Assembly: GCA_016744335.1 (NCBI GenBank)
Contig: JADGEO010000003.1
Coordinates: forward strand, 58,891 to 122,890
Source of the DNA: Anaerolineales bacterium
GTDB taxonomy: Bacteria > Chloroflexota > Anaerolineae > Anaerolineales > Villigracilaceae
Direction: 5' to 3'
DNA: 64,000 nt
Shown: piece after piece, positions 8,343-15,239 of the stretch
Layout: each line of letters starts with the position of its first letter
Numbering within the stretch: position 1 is the first letter of the stretch
Program-made: the position numbers and the translations under genes
The notes under the pieces: generated by a model
Told to the model about the DNA's origin: nothing
The model's input: the letters and a program-made list of their open reading frames with translations, nothing else
Databases searched by the model: none

Positions 8343-9263
8343 ATGTCTGAAATACGAGGGGATAGTTTGTTTTCCTGTGTAGGCAATACCCCGCTATTAC
8401 CGCTCAAAAATTTAGGTTCAAAACTACCTTCCTCTGTGCAAATATTTGCAAAAGCTGAGTGGTTTAACCCAAGTGGTTCATTCAAAGATCGCGTAGCCAT
8501 CAGCATTATCAATGCCGCCCTTTCAACGGGTGAGTTGTCGGTGGGTAAGCGTTTACTTGATTCAACATCAGGAAATATGGGAATTGCATACGCTACTTTC
8601 TGTGCGAAAATGGGGATTCCTATTACTTTGGTTTTGCCCGCTAGTGTCACAAAAGAGAGAATTATTATTATGCGTGCGCTTGGTGTGGAGTTAATCCTTT
8701 CTGATGGGGACAAAGGCTCTAGTGGCGCTATGCGTCTTGCTCGAGAGATACTAGCATCTTCTCCTGAAAAATATTTTTACGCTAACCAATACGATAATCC
8801 CGCAAATTGGATGGCGCATTATAAGACCACTGGTCCTGAGATTTTTAGCCAAACCAATGGAGAAATCACTCATTTTGTTGCTGGGATGGGGACATCTGGT
8901 ACCTTGATGGGATGCGGACGTTATTTGCGAGAAAAAAATCCACAAATAGAAATTATTGCTGTGCAACCAACAACTGCGTCTCATGGTTTGGCTGGTTTAA
9001 AGCATATGAAAAGCGTAAGACAACCAGCTATTTATGATGCTGATTTTCCAAACAGTTTTGCAGAAATTGACACCGAAGAAGCACGTGTAATGGTACGCTA
9101 CCTAGCTCATAGGGAAGGGCTTTTTGTTGGGCCTTCTTCTGGAGCAGCCGCACTAGCTGCTTTGCAAAAAGCAGAAAATCTGGATAAAGGTGTTGTTGTC
9201 ATTGTATTTCCTGATTCTGGTTTAAAATACTTAAGTGATAGGGAGTTATGGAGTGGGGAGTAA
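8343..9263 (+). CDS. cysM: Cysteine synthase family PLP enzyme (CysM-like)
   Basis: A fold-type II pyridoxal-phosphate enzyme of the beta-replacement family, 306 aa as usual for cysteine synthases. The PLP lysine lies in NPSGSFKDRVA and the substrate loop in STSGNMGIAYA. The phosphate-binding glycine loop is GMGTSGTLMG. The C-terminal GPSSGAAALAA and FPDSGLKYLS segments are also typical. The expected reaction makes cysteine from O-acetyl- or O-phosphoserine and a sulfide or thiocarboxylate donor. The NMG variant of the SGNTG loop is more like actinobacterial CysM than CysK. No sulfur-carrier gene is adjacent, so donor choice cannot be told. ATG 8343 follows CTGGAG. It stands alone between a transposon remnant and a terminator. 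Confidence 0.9.
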   Translation: MSEIRGDSLFSCVGNTPLLPLKNLGSKLPSSVQIFAKAEWFNPSGSFKDRVAISIINAALSTGELSVGKRLLDSTSGNMGIAYATFCAKMGIPITLVLPASVTKERIIIMRALGVELILSDGDKGSSGAMRLAREILASSPEKYFYANQYDNPANWMAHYKTTGPEIFSQTNGEITHFVAGMGTSGTLMGCGRYLREKNPQIEIIAVQPTTASHGLAGLKHMKSVRQPAIYDADFPNSFAEIDTEEARVMVRYLAHREGLFVGPSSGAAALAALQKAENLDKGVVVIVFPDSGLKYLSDRELWSGE

Positions 9264-9322
9264 AATAACTTGAAGCCTATTTCTCTTGAAAAATGTTCAA
9301 CTAAGATCTAATCTCCTCGTCC

Positions 9323-9380
9323 TTGATTTTCTCTGTTAATGCGTGAAGCCCTCCGAGTTTTGGATTCGGAGGGCTTTTTT
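9323..9380 (+). terminator. Recurring terminator cassette, copy 1
   Basis: AAGCCCTCCGA at 9346-9356 pairs with TCGGAGGGCTT at 9366-9376 and is followed by T residues. The hairpin plus about 20 bases before it (TTTTCTCTGTTAATGCGTG) recur at 11336-11393 and, more degenerate, at 12430-12484. The hairpin alone recurs at 13768-13803. It ends the cysteine synthase transcript. The remaining ~180 bases to 9562 carry nothing I recognise. Confidence 0.85.
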
Positions 9381-9562
9381 CGGGTATGGAGAGTAGACGA
9401 AAAGAAAGCGTAATTAAAGTCTCTCGTGCATAGTTTGCAAGAGATTTTGTATCCAGTATTATCAGCAGGTCTGCTTTATTTTTTGAATTTTGAACAAGCA
9501 AGTAGTACTACTGTCTGATACACACGAACAACGATAACCAGTACCCTGATTTCGCGGCAGAC

Positions 9563-9590
9563 CTCATTTGGGCCAATTGGACCAAATGAG
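9563..9590. promoter_or_regulatory. 28-base near-perfect palindrome before the MscS gene
   Basis: CTCATTTGG and CCAAATGAG form the arms around CCAATTGG-like centre sequence, with a single mismatched pair over 28 bases. It ends directly before an ATG at 9591 and 42 bases before the ribosome-binding site of the preferred start at 9645. The symmetry and position fit a dimeric repressor operator; an mRNA hairpin is the alternative. Confidence 0.55.
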
Positions 9591-9644
9591 ATGACGACAA
9601 TCCCCAAAAAAACTTCCCAAACCCGCAAAAAAAGGAGTACGCTC

Positions 9645-11195
9645 ATGCCTATTTTTCTGCTTAGTATCCTCGTATTGCTCTTTAGTTGGACTACAGCTCA
9701 TCTTTTCACCGTTCCAATAAATTATTTTGTTCAGACCACCCATCTTTATAAATTTCCTGTTTTTCAGACACTAAGACCTCGTGCTGGAAAAAAAGTAGTC
9801 AGTTATTTGCGCAAACTGATATTTGTATCTATTTTGATTGGGCTTGGTCTGATTCTAGCCATTGTTCTTGGCATTCAACCGATTCACATGACATGGAAAA
9901 ATTACATCCAGAACTTTGTGGATTTTGAGCTGACGCAAGCACTGATGAGTGGGCTGCTGGATAACTTAGTGCTAGCTCTTAGTATCTTTTTTGTCTTCCA
10001 AGCAATTGGTCTTGTTAATGGGTTTTTCCCGAGATTGTATCAATTATTAGAAAGGTGGCGCCATACCTGTTTTCGCATGCTTCGCTTTAAAAGTCTGGAA
10101 TTGGTTACTCCTGATCAAATTACAGATGGATTATTTTCCCTGGCGCGCTATTTGCAAATTGGGCTGAATATTCTACTGGGCTTGACTGGATTGGTTTTCG
10201 CCTTATCGATTTTTCCCGGTACCCAAGAAATGGCCTCAAATCTGACTGAGATGTTCGGGGAAATGCTTATAGATGCAGGTGAAACCGTGCTTGGGTACCT
10301 TCCAAACTTATTCAGCCTGATTTTTATTGTAATTGTGACGTACTACTTATTAAAACTTCTACGATTTTTCCATGAGGGTATACATTCTCAAAAAATCAAG
10401 ATTATCGGCTTACATCAAGAGTTGGCAGAGCCTACCTTCCAATTGTTACGCTTCTTGATTGTCGCGTTTGCACTTGTCACTGCATACCCATTTCTGCCCG
10501 GATCTGATTCACCGGTATTCCGTGGGATAACCATTTTTGTTGGTTTCCTGTTGTCGCTAGGCTCCACTTCTCTAGTGACTAATATTGTTTCTGGGATTGT
10601 ACTAACCTACACTCGTGGATTGCGTATTGGTGACCGCGTAAAAATTGGTCAGACAGTCGGCGATGTGTTAGAACGGACTCTGCTGGTAACACGCATCCGT
10701 ACGATTAAGAATGTGGTTGTTACCATTCCAAATGGGATGGTGCTAAATAACGAGATTATTAATTACAATGCCCCCATGCTCAAAGAAGGTCTGATTTTAA
10801 ACACTACGGTGACTATTGGTTACGATGTGTCCTGGCGTAAAGTCCATAGCTTGCTGATTCAGGCAGCGCTTGCGACGCGCGATATCCAGAGAGATCAGAA
10901 GCCATTTGTGCTTCAAACCTCTCTGGATGATTATTATGTCAGCTATGAGTTGAACACCTATACACATGCTCCTGAACGCATGGCTCTTATCTACTCAGAG
11001 TTACACCAGAATATCCAGGATTGGTTCAATGAGGCGGGTGTAGAAATCATGTCTCCCGGATATACAGCATATAGGGATGGAAACCAGCTTACCAATCCAG
11101 CTCAGCATAGAAGGCATCGATCAGCCCCGATACTGATGTCACAACCTTTTCACGCTGTAGATACTAGACCTAGACCGATTAGAAGTGTCGGATAA
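9645..11195 (+). CDS. MscS-family mechanosensitive ion channel
   Basis: A 516-aa integral membrane protein. Several hydrophobic segments fill the first ~330 residues. The last is the pore-lining helix GFLLSLGSTSLVTNIVSGIV, followed by the beta domain RGLRIGDRVKIGQTVGDV and IPNGMVLNNEIINY, which identify the MscS family. These channels open under membrane tension and release solutes on osmotic downshock. The C-terminal ~60 residues are polar and proline/arginine-rich with no recognised domain. I chose ATG 9645 because AAAGGAG lies 9 nt upstream; the in-frame ATG at 9591 would add a lysine-rich 18-residue tail and lacks a good ribosome-binding site. A palindrome at 9563-9590 may regulate it. 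Confidence 0.92.
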   Translation: MPIFLLSILVLLFSWTTAHLFTVPINYFVQTTHLYKFPVFQTLRPRAGKKVVSYLRKLIFVSILIGLGLILAIVLGIQPIHMTWKNYIQNFVDFELTQALMSGLLDNLVLALSIFFVFQAIGLVNGFFPRLYQLLERWRHTCFRMLRFKSLELVTPDQITDGLFSLARYLQIGLNILLGLTGLVFALSIFPGTQEMASNLTEMFGEMLIDAGETVLGYLPNLFSLIFIVIVTYYLLKLLRFFHEGIHSQKIKIIGLHQELAEPTFQLLRFLIVAFALVTAYPFLPGSDSPVFRGITIFVGFLLSLGSTSLVTNIVSGIVLTYTRGLRIGDRVKIGQTVGDVLERTLLVTRIRTIKNVVVTIPNGMVLNNEIINYNAPMLKEGLILNTTVTIGYDVSWRKVHSLLIQAALATRDIQRDQKPFVLQTSLDDYYVSYELNTYTHAPERMALIYSELHQNIQDWFNEAGVEIMSPGYTAYRDGNQLTNPAQHRRHRSAPILMSQPFHAVDTRPRPIRSVG

Positions 11196-11314
11196 AGCGT
11201 TAGTCTAATGCCATATAGGCATGGGCGAAATCTAAACATCGTGACCATAACTGCGAGAGTATAAAAAGCTTCTCTGCTCTGTAAAAAAGGGGGAAGATGA
11301 CTTAAATAATGTCG

Positions 11315-11393
11315 GGGCGGATCTGAGACCCGCCCTTGATTTTCTCTGTTAATGCGTGAAGCCCTCGAGCTTTGAATTCGGAGGGCTTTTTCT
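11315..11393. terminator. Terminator region with recurring cassette, copy 2
   Basis: A first hairpin, GGGCGG at 11315-11320 with CCGCCC at 11330-11335, leads into the second copy of the cassette seen at 9323. In this copy GCCCTC pairs with GAGGGC and a T run follows. It sits between the converging MscS gene (+) and the pilin-like gene (-) and could act in both directions. Confidence 0.75.
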
Positions 11394-11416
11394 TTATTGT
11401 AATCGTATTTTTCGCC

Positions 11417-11917
11417 TTATTGCACAATCTCCAAGGTATCAATATCTACCTTATTGCCAGGTGCAACACTGTGGTAATAGCACCCATCGTTCTGACACCA
11501 GATATTCCAACCGTCATATAGATGTAAGCGATTACCATCTAAGTCTTTCACATAAACTTGAATATCATCTCCAATTTTATTTTTCAAACCGATTTTATCT
11601 CCATTTGGATTCCATAAAATACCCTCTACCGTATCTTTCCAGTCAGCGGGATCAAGACCAATATCCATGAAACGATAATCGCCCCAGCTACGCGGATACC
11701 GTCCATTTTCATCATGAAAATTTTGAATACGATCTAAAAAATCACCGACAAACATCTGAGCAGAAAGACTTTCTGCCCCACGCAGGTCATCAGCTACACG
11801 CGTATACACATCTGAAATATTCGTTCCTGTTAATGTAAGAGCACCAAGTACCACTACAGCAACAAGCCCCAAAATTAATGCATATTCCACTAACCCCTGA
11901 GCCTTTTCCTTTTTCAT
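11417..11917 (-). CDS. Flp/type IVb pilin-like protein with an extra C-terminal domain
   Basis: The N-terminus MKKEKAQGLVEYALILGLVA is the class IVb (Flp) prepilin signature: a short basic leader, G, then hydrophobic residues with E at +5. One transmembrane helix spans about residues 9-32. Flp pilins are usually 50-70 aa, but this one is 166 aa. The added part (residues ~60-166) includes IQNFHDENGRYPRSWGDY, reminiscent of the C-terminal domain of type II secretion pseudopilins. It ends with a cysteine pair, WCQNDGCYY. It is likely a surface or periplasm-facing pilus-like subunit. It is encoded 9 nt after the membrane protein at 11927-12328 (same strand), so the two are co-transcribed. No Tad assembly genes are in the window. 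Confidence 0.8.
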   Translation of the reverse strand: MKKEKAQGLVEYALILGLVAVVVLGALTLTGTNISDVYTRVADDLRGAESLSAQMFVGDFLDRIQNFHDENGRYPRSWGDYRFMDIGLDPADWKDTVEGILWNPNGDKIGLKNKIGDDIQVYVKDLDGNRLHLYDGWNIWCQNDGCYYHSVAPGNKVDIDTLEIVQ

Positions 11918-11926
11918 GCCAACTCC

Positions 11927-12328
11927 TTAATCGATCATCAAATCTCCGAGCATCACAGCCTGCCCTTCAATAATCTCAACCTGAAAACTATATTCTTCAT
12001 TTCCATGATGGATGATCAGTTCTCGAGCTCCTACGGGCAATGCCGCAAAGAAAAAACAACCGTCTTCATAGGTCTGCTTGGATTGTTGACCAAAGGAAAC
12101 CTCTGCCATAATGGGACTGCCTGATTTATTAATCACACACCCATCTAAACCGCCAATAGGCGCAGCCGAACGTGACCCTAGCTTGCTACCACCTATCAAC
12201 AAAAAAAACACCAGAAAAGCAGCTACCGTTAACAAAAGTACACGTTTCAGCCAAGCCGGAAAAGGCTTCTTTTCCTTCGGTTCTTCCTTTTCAATATCTT
12301 CAAAAGAAGGGCTTTCTTCAAATACCAT
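11927..12328 (-). CDS. Membrane-anchored protein with a carboxypeptidase-regulatory-like domain
   Basis: A 133-aa protein: an acidic/basic N-terminal tail of ~25 residues, one transmembrane helix (RVLLLTVAAFLVFFLLIGG) at about residues 30-48, then an outward domain of ~80 residues. The outer part (GLDGCVINKSGSPIMAEVSF, then ALPVGARELIIHHG) resembles a CarboxypepD_reg/transthyretin-like beta-sandwich, a module for surface adhesion or stability. ATG 12328 is preceded by AAAGGAG. It is the first gene of a two-gene unit with the pilin-like protein downstream. The exact function is unknown. Confidence 0.7.
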   Translation of the reverse strand: MVFEESPSFEDIEKEEPKEKKPFPAWLKRVLLLTVAAFLVFFLLIGGSKLGSRSAAPIGGLDGCVINKSGSPIMAEVSFGQQSKQTYEDGCFFFAALPVGARELIIHHGNEEYSFQVEIIEGQAVMLGDLMID

Positions 12329-12429
12329 GATAACTCCTTTTATCTTCTGTACCTATCGTACAGAATAAAAATCGACCTGTCAATTATAGATTTGTTAGGT
12401 CTCGAGTGGAAAATAAAAAGGGAGTAAGA

Positions 12430-12484
12430 GATTTTCTCTGTTATTGCGTGAAGCCATCCAAATTTTGGATTCGGAAGGCTTTTT
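12430..12484. repeat. Recurring terminator cassette, degenerate copy 3
   Basis: ATTTTCTCTGTTATTGCGTG followed by AAGCCATCC...GGAAGGCTTTTT matches the cassette at 9323 with several changes that weaken the stem. The flanking 12329-12646 region has no gene. The cassette lies upstream of both neighbouring transcription units, so here it does not sit behind any gene on the + strand. Confidence 0.7.
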
Positions 12485-12646
12485 GCTCTCATTGAGGGTA
12501 GTCTTTTAAGCATCCGATGACAAATATTTGTTATTTATTCGAGATGCAGGGATGCGTGTATGGATAAATACCTTAGATCAAGGTGTGCCTCGTACCTTTT
12601 TAAGCGTATACTATCCTTAAAATTCATCCATTCACGGAGATAAAAA

Positions 12647-13726
12647 ATGAGCTTGCTCTTTACCCCAGCAAAAATTGGTAATTTGGAAATCCCTAATCGT
12701 ATTATACGTTCAGCAACCGCTGAGTGCATGGCAGATGATTCAGATGGAGTGCCTAAAGAGGCACTCAAGTCCCTGTGGGTTGAGCTTGCCAAAGGCGGGA
12801 CGGGGTTAATTATCAGCGGGCATTTATATATCCACCCATCGGGGAAAGGGCATCCTGAAATGACAGGCATTTATGCAGACGAATTAATTCCATCCTTAAA
12901 AGAATGCGTGGATGCTGTCCATAATGCAGGCGGACTGATTGCGGCTCAAATCAATCATGGCGGGATGCAATGTGCCGTTGAATCTGTGAACGGCACAATC
13001 GCGCCTTCAGCTATTGATGAAGACTTTCTAAAACAACCAGCCCGAGAGATGAGCAGGGATGAAATTGAAGTTTTGATTGATGCCTTTGCCCAAGCCGCAC
13101 GCCGAGCAAAGGAGGCGGGATTCGATGCCGTGCAACTTCATGCCGCGCATGGGTATTTGGTGAGCCAGTTTATCTCGCCCTACGTGAATAAGCGGACTGA
13201 CGAGTGGGGTGGCGATTTACAAGGACGGACGCGTTTCTTAAGAGAAGTTGCTCGTGCAGTTCGGGAGCGAGTTGGCGACGATTATCCGCTCTTTATCAAA
13301 TTTGGGATGGAAGACGGCAAGGAGGGTGGCTTAACTGCCACAGAAGGCGCAGAAGTTGTTGCCATGATGAAAGAGATGGGGCTGGACGGTGTCGAAATCA
13401 GCGGCGGTGTTGGCAAAAGTAGTGTTCGCAAAGGGATTAAATCAGCTTCTAGAGAAGCCTATTTCCGCCCTTTGCTTCAACTGGCTAGAAAAAAGACCAA
13501 TTTGCCCCTTATCATCGTCGGTGGGATGCGATCTAAAGCTGTGATGGAAGAAGTTCTCTCCAGCGGAGATGCAGATTTTGTGTCCCTATCTCGCCCCTTA
13601 ATTAATGACCCTAACTTTCCTAATCTGCTCAAAAGCGGGGAAGTGGAAAAATCAGCGTGCATTTCATCATCCAATTGTTGGGCAGAAAATTTGAACGAGG
13701 GGATTGCGTGTAAGTGCCCGATCTAA
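12647..13726 (+). CDS. Old Yellow Enzyme family NADH:flavin oxidoreductase
   Basis: A 359-aa FMN-binding TIM barrel of the OYE/enoate-reductase type, which reduces activated C=C bonds with NAD(P)H. Landmarks are PNRIIRSATAE near the N-terminus, QINHGGMQC, the catalytic LHAAHGYLVSQFISPYVNKR followed by TDEWGG, and the C-terminal phosphate-binding IIVGGMR and FVSLSRPLI. The last ~25 residues contain four cysteines (CISSSNC, then CKC). This resembles the start of the iron-sulfur region found in 2,4-dienoyl-CoA reductase relatives, but the domains that would follow are absent. ATG 12647 follows CGGAG. The gene is monocistronic between terminator-like repeats. Confidence 0.92.
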   Translation: MSLLFTPAKIGNLEIPNRIIRSATAECMADDSDGVPKEALKSLWVELAKGGTGLIISGHLYIHPSGKGHPEMTGIYADELIPSLKECVDAVHNAGGLIAAQINHGGMQCAVESVNGTIAPSAIDEDFLKQPAREMSRDEIEVLIDAFAQAARRAKEAGFDAVQLHAAHGYLVSQFISPYVNKRTDEWGGDLQGRTRFLREVARAVRERVGDDYPLFIKFGMEDGKEGGLTATEGAEVVAMMKEMGLDGVEISGGVGKSSVRKGIKSASREAYFRPLLQLARKKTNLPLIIVGGMRSKAVMEEVLSSGDADFVSLSRPLINDPNFPNLLKSGEVEKSACISSSNCWAENLNEGIACKCPI

Positions 13727-13767
13727 ATAGAACGCGGATTCTTTTTTCACTATTTACATAGGATGTG

Positions 13768-13803
13768 AAGCCCTCCGAATTTTGGATTTGGAGGGCTTTT
13801 GCT
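13768..13803 (+). terminator. Terminator after the Old Yellow Enzyme gene (hairpin of the recurring cassette)
   Basis: AAGCCCTCC at the left arm pairs with GGAGGGCTT at the right, followed by TT and a T-rich run. It is 42 nt after the stop. The same bases continue into a duplicated leuS 3' end. Confidence 0.8.
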
Positions 13804-13827
13804 TTTCCCTAATCTCCAATTTCTAAA

Positions 13828-14019
13828 TCACTTCACAATATTAACCAACCGCCCCTTAATCACAATTACCTTTCGGGGCGTTTTCCCCTCAAGGAATTTC
13901 TGCACATTCTCGCTCGCCAGAGCGGTAGCCTTTACGCTTTCATCATCCGCTTCAACGGCGACTGTGGTTTTATCGCGCACTTTGCTGTTGACCTGTACAG
14001 CCATCTCAACATCGTCTAC
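13828..14019 (-). pseudogene. Duplicated 3' end of leuS (about 63 codons)
   Basis: On the minus strand these 192 bases encode [19 protein letters not shown] through [14 protein letters not shown] and a stop. That is the same C-terminal segment as the intact leuS at 15240-17789, with only about five amino-acid changes and a dozen or so base changes. The match extends beyond the gene into the shared terminator side (13780-13817 versus 15190-15226). Homology stops abruptly at about 14019, where the toxin-antitoxin upstream region begins. There is no start or rest of the gene, so it is not functional as a synthetase. The frame is intact, which suggests a fairly recent event or an origin in another strain's leuS. 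Confidence 0.9.
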
Positions 14020-14113
14020 TGATTTTTAGCAACTATTTTTTCTGTTGTGATAGAATGGGAATAATGATTAGATATAAGTGATGCTAGGATAAGAGAGGAA
14101 AAAGGAGGCAGTT

Positions 14114-14524
14114 ATGACTCTAAGAACCGTTACTATGCAAGTTCCTGAAAATGTATATATACGACTAGAACAAACCGCGAAAGCGACAAAACAATCTTTC
14201 GATTCTGTTTTTTTGCGTGCCTTGCGGGTTGGCAGTCCCTCCACTTGGGAGAGCGCACCCGCTGAGCTCCAATCCGATTTAGCCGCTCTTGATAGATTAG
14301 CAGATTCTGCTTTATGGCGTGTTGCTCGGTCACATATCAGTTCTGCGGAAATGGACAATTATCAGACTCTACTTGATAAAAATGCCAATCAAAGTATTTC
14401 CATAGAAGAAAAAGAAGAACTTAGTCAACTGCGCACCGAATATGACCGCCAAATGTTGCTTAAAGCTCATGCGGCATCATTATTGCAATGGCGTGGGTAT
14501 CAAATCCCACCGGCAGATAGATAA
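14114..14524 (+). CDS. Ribbon-helix-helix-like protein, first gene of a toxin-antitoxin operon
   Basis: A 136-aa protein with a strong ribosome-binding site (AAAGGAGG, 8 nt before ATG). The N-terminal ~40 residues (TMQVPENVYIRLEQTAKATK, then SFDSVFLRAL) look like a ribbon-helix-helix DNA-binding motif. The rest is helical and charged, ending WRGYQIPPADR. I know this type only as short genes near toxins in cyanobacteria and Chloroflexota. It is followed after 10 nt by the antitoxin-like gene and then the PIN toxin, all on one strand. It may be a third component or a second DNA-binding autoregulator. The whole unit sits between two copies of the leuS 3' end. Confidence 0.65.
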   Translation: MTLRTVTMQVPENVYIRLEQTAKATKQSFDSVFLRALRVGSPSTWESAPAELQSDLAALDRLADSALWRVARSHISSAEMDNYQTLLDKNANQSISIEEKEELSQLRTEYDRQMLLKAHAASLLQWRGYQIPPADR

Positions 14525-14534
14525 AGGCGATGCT

Positions 14535-14783
14535 ATGATACGAGAAGTGATAAGACCAAAACACACCAAGATAACGATTAATATCCCAAGAAATTATATT
14601 GGTAGAGAAATTGAATATATTATCTTCCCTCTTGAAGAAAAAGAGAATGATGAAGCGAGAGTGCATAAGAGCAAAAAAACTCTCAGGGGAGTATTTAATC
14701 AATATGCTGATAAGTCCAAATTAGCCTTAGAAAATACTGCTTGGCAAAATCATATAATTGGGAAATATAAAGAAAATGATTAG
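14535..14783 (+). CDS. Putative antitoxin of a PIN-domain (VapC-type) pair
   Basis: An 82-aa frame from ATG 14535, with AAAGGCG as ribosome-binding site. It overlaps the toxin start by 8 nt, the standard antitoxin-toxin arrangement. The first ~35 residues (KHTKITINIPRNYIGREIEY) resemble a short beta-strand DNA-binding segment. The remainder is charged and probably unstructured until bound to the toxin (KKTLRGVFNQYADKSKLALE). I do not recognise an established antitoxin family; the assignment rests on size, overlap and partner. Confidence 0.7.
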   Translation: MIREVIRPKHTKITINIPRNYIGREIEYIIFPLEEKENDEARVHKSKKTLRGVFNQYADKSKLALENTAWQNHIIGKYKEND

Positions 14784-15141
14784 AGTTGATACAAATTATA
14801 TTGTCAGGTATTTGATAAATGACAATGTTCAAATGGCAGATATTGCAGAAAAGGCTTTAACAACCGAAAATATCTTTATTTCAAATGAGATCCTAGCCGA
14901 AGTAGTTTATGTCTTATTGGGCGTATATGGGATTTCAAAAGAAGATATAGCCAACCAGCTCTTGGAACTTGTTGACTTTGAAAATATATCCCTCTCAAAT
15001 GATACTGTAGTGAGAAAATCTTTAGAGATATTCAAAACTCAAAATTTAGATTTTGTTGATTGCTTATTGTGTGCTTATTCAAATCAAGACAAGGTGCTTA
15101 CATTTGATAAGAAACTTAACAGGTGTATTCAACAGGGATAA
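14776..15141 (+). CDS. PIN-domain ribonuclease toxin (VapC-like)
   Basis: A 121-aa protein with the four acidic residues of PIN nucleases in place: D5 in MIRVDTNYIV, E42 in EILAEVVYVLL, D95 in LDFVDCLLCA and D111 in LTFDKKLNR. VapC toxins cleave RNA, commonly tRNA or rRNA, and are neutralised by the protein encoded just upstream. ATG 14776 lies inside the end of the antitoxin gene. The operon is AT-richer than leuS beside it, in keeping with horizontal acquisition. Confidence 0.85.
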   Translation: MIRVDTNYIVRYLINDNVQMADIAEKALTTENIFISNEILAEVVYVLLGVYGISKEDIANQLLELVDFENISLSNDTVVRKSLEIFKTQNLDFVDCLLCAYSNQDKVLTFDKKLNRCIQQG

Positions 15142-15170
15142 TTTGCACGCTAAAATCATCGTCTCAACAA

Positions 15171-15208
15171 AAAAGCCCTCCGAAGTTCTACAACTTCGGA
15201 GGGCTTTT
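15171..15208. terminator. Strong bidirectional terminator between the toxin gene and leuS
   Basis: A perfect 17-bp stem, from AAAAGCCCTCCGAAGTT to AACTTCGGAGGGCTTTT, with a 4-base loop and A/T tracts on both sides. It can end the converging toxin operon (+) and leuS (-). Confidence 0.92.
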
Positions 15209-15239
15209 GCTTTTCCCTAATTACCTGATTCCTAAAAAC

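Noticed and set aside
9301..9501. Possible minus-strand 66-residue protein
   Set aside because: It spans the terminator cassette and has no homology-like sequence or ribosome-binding site.
13799..14029. Possible + strand protein of 76 residues
   Set aside because: It is the antisense of the duplicated leuS tail and has no ribosome-binding site.
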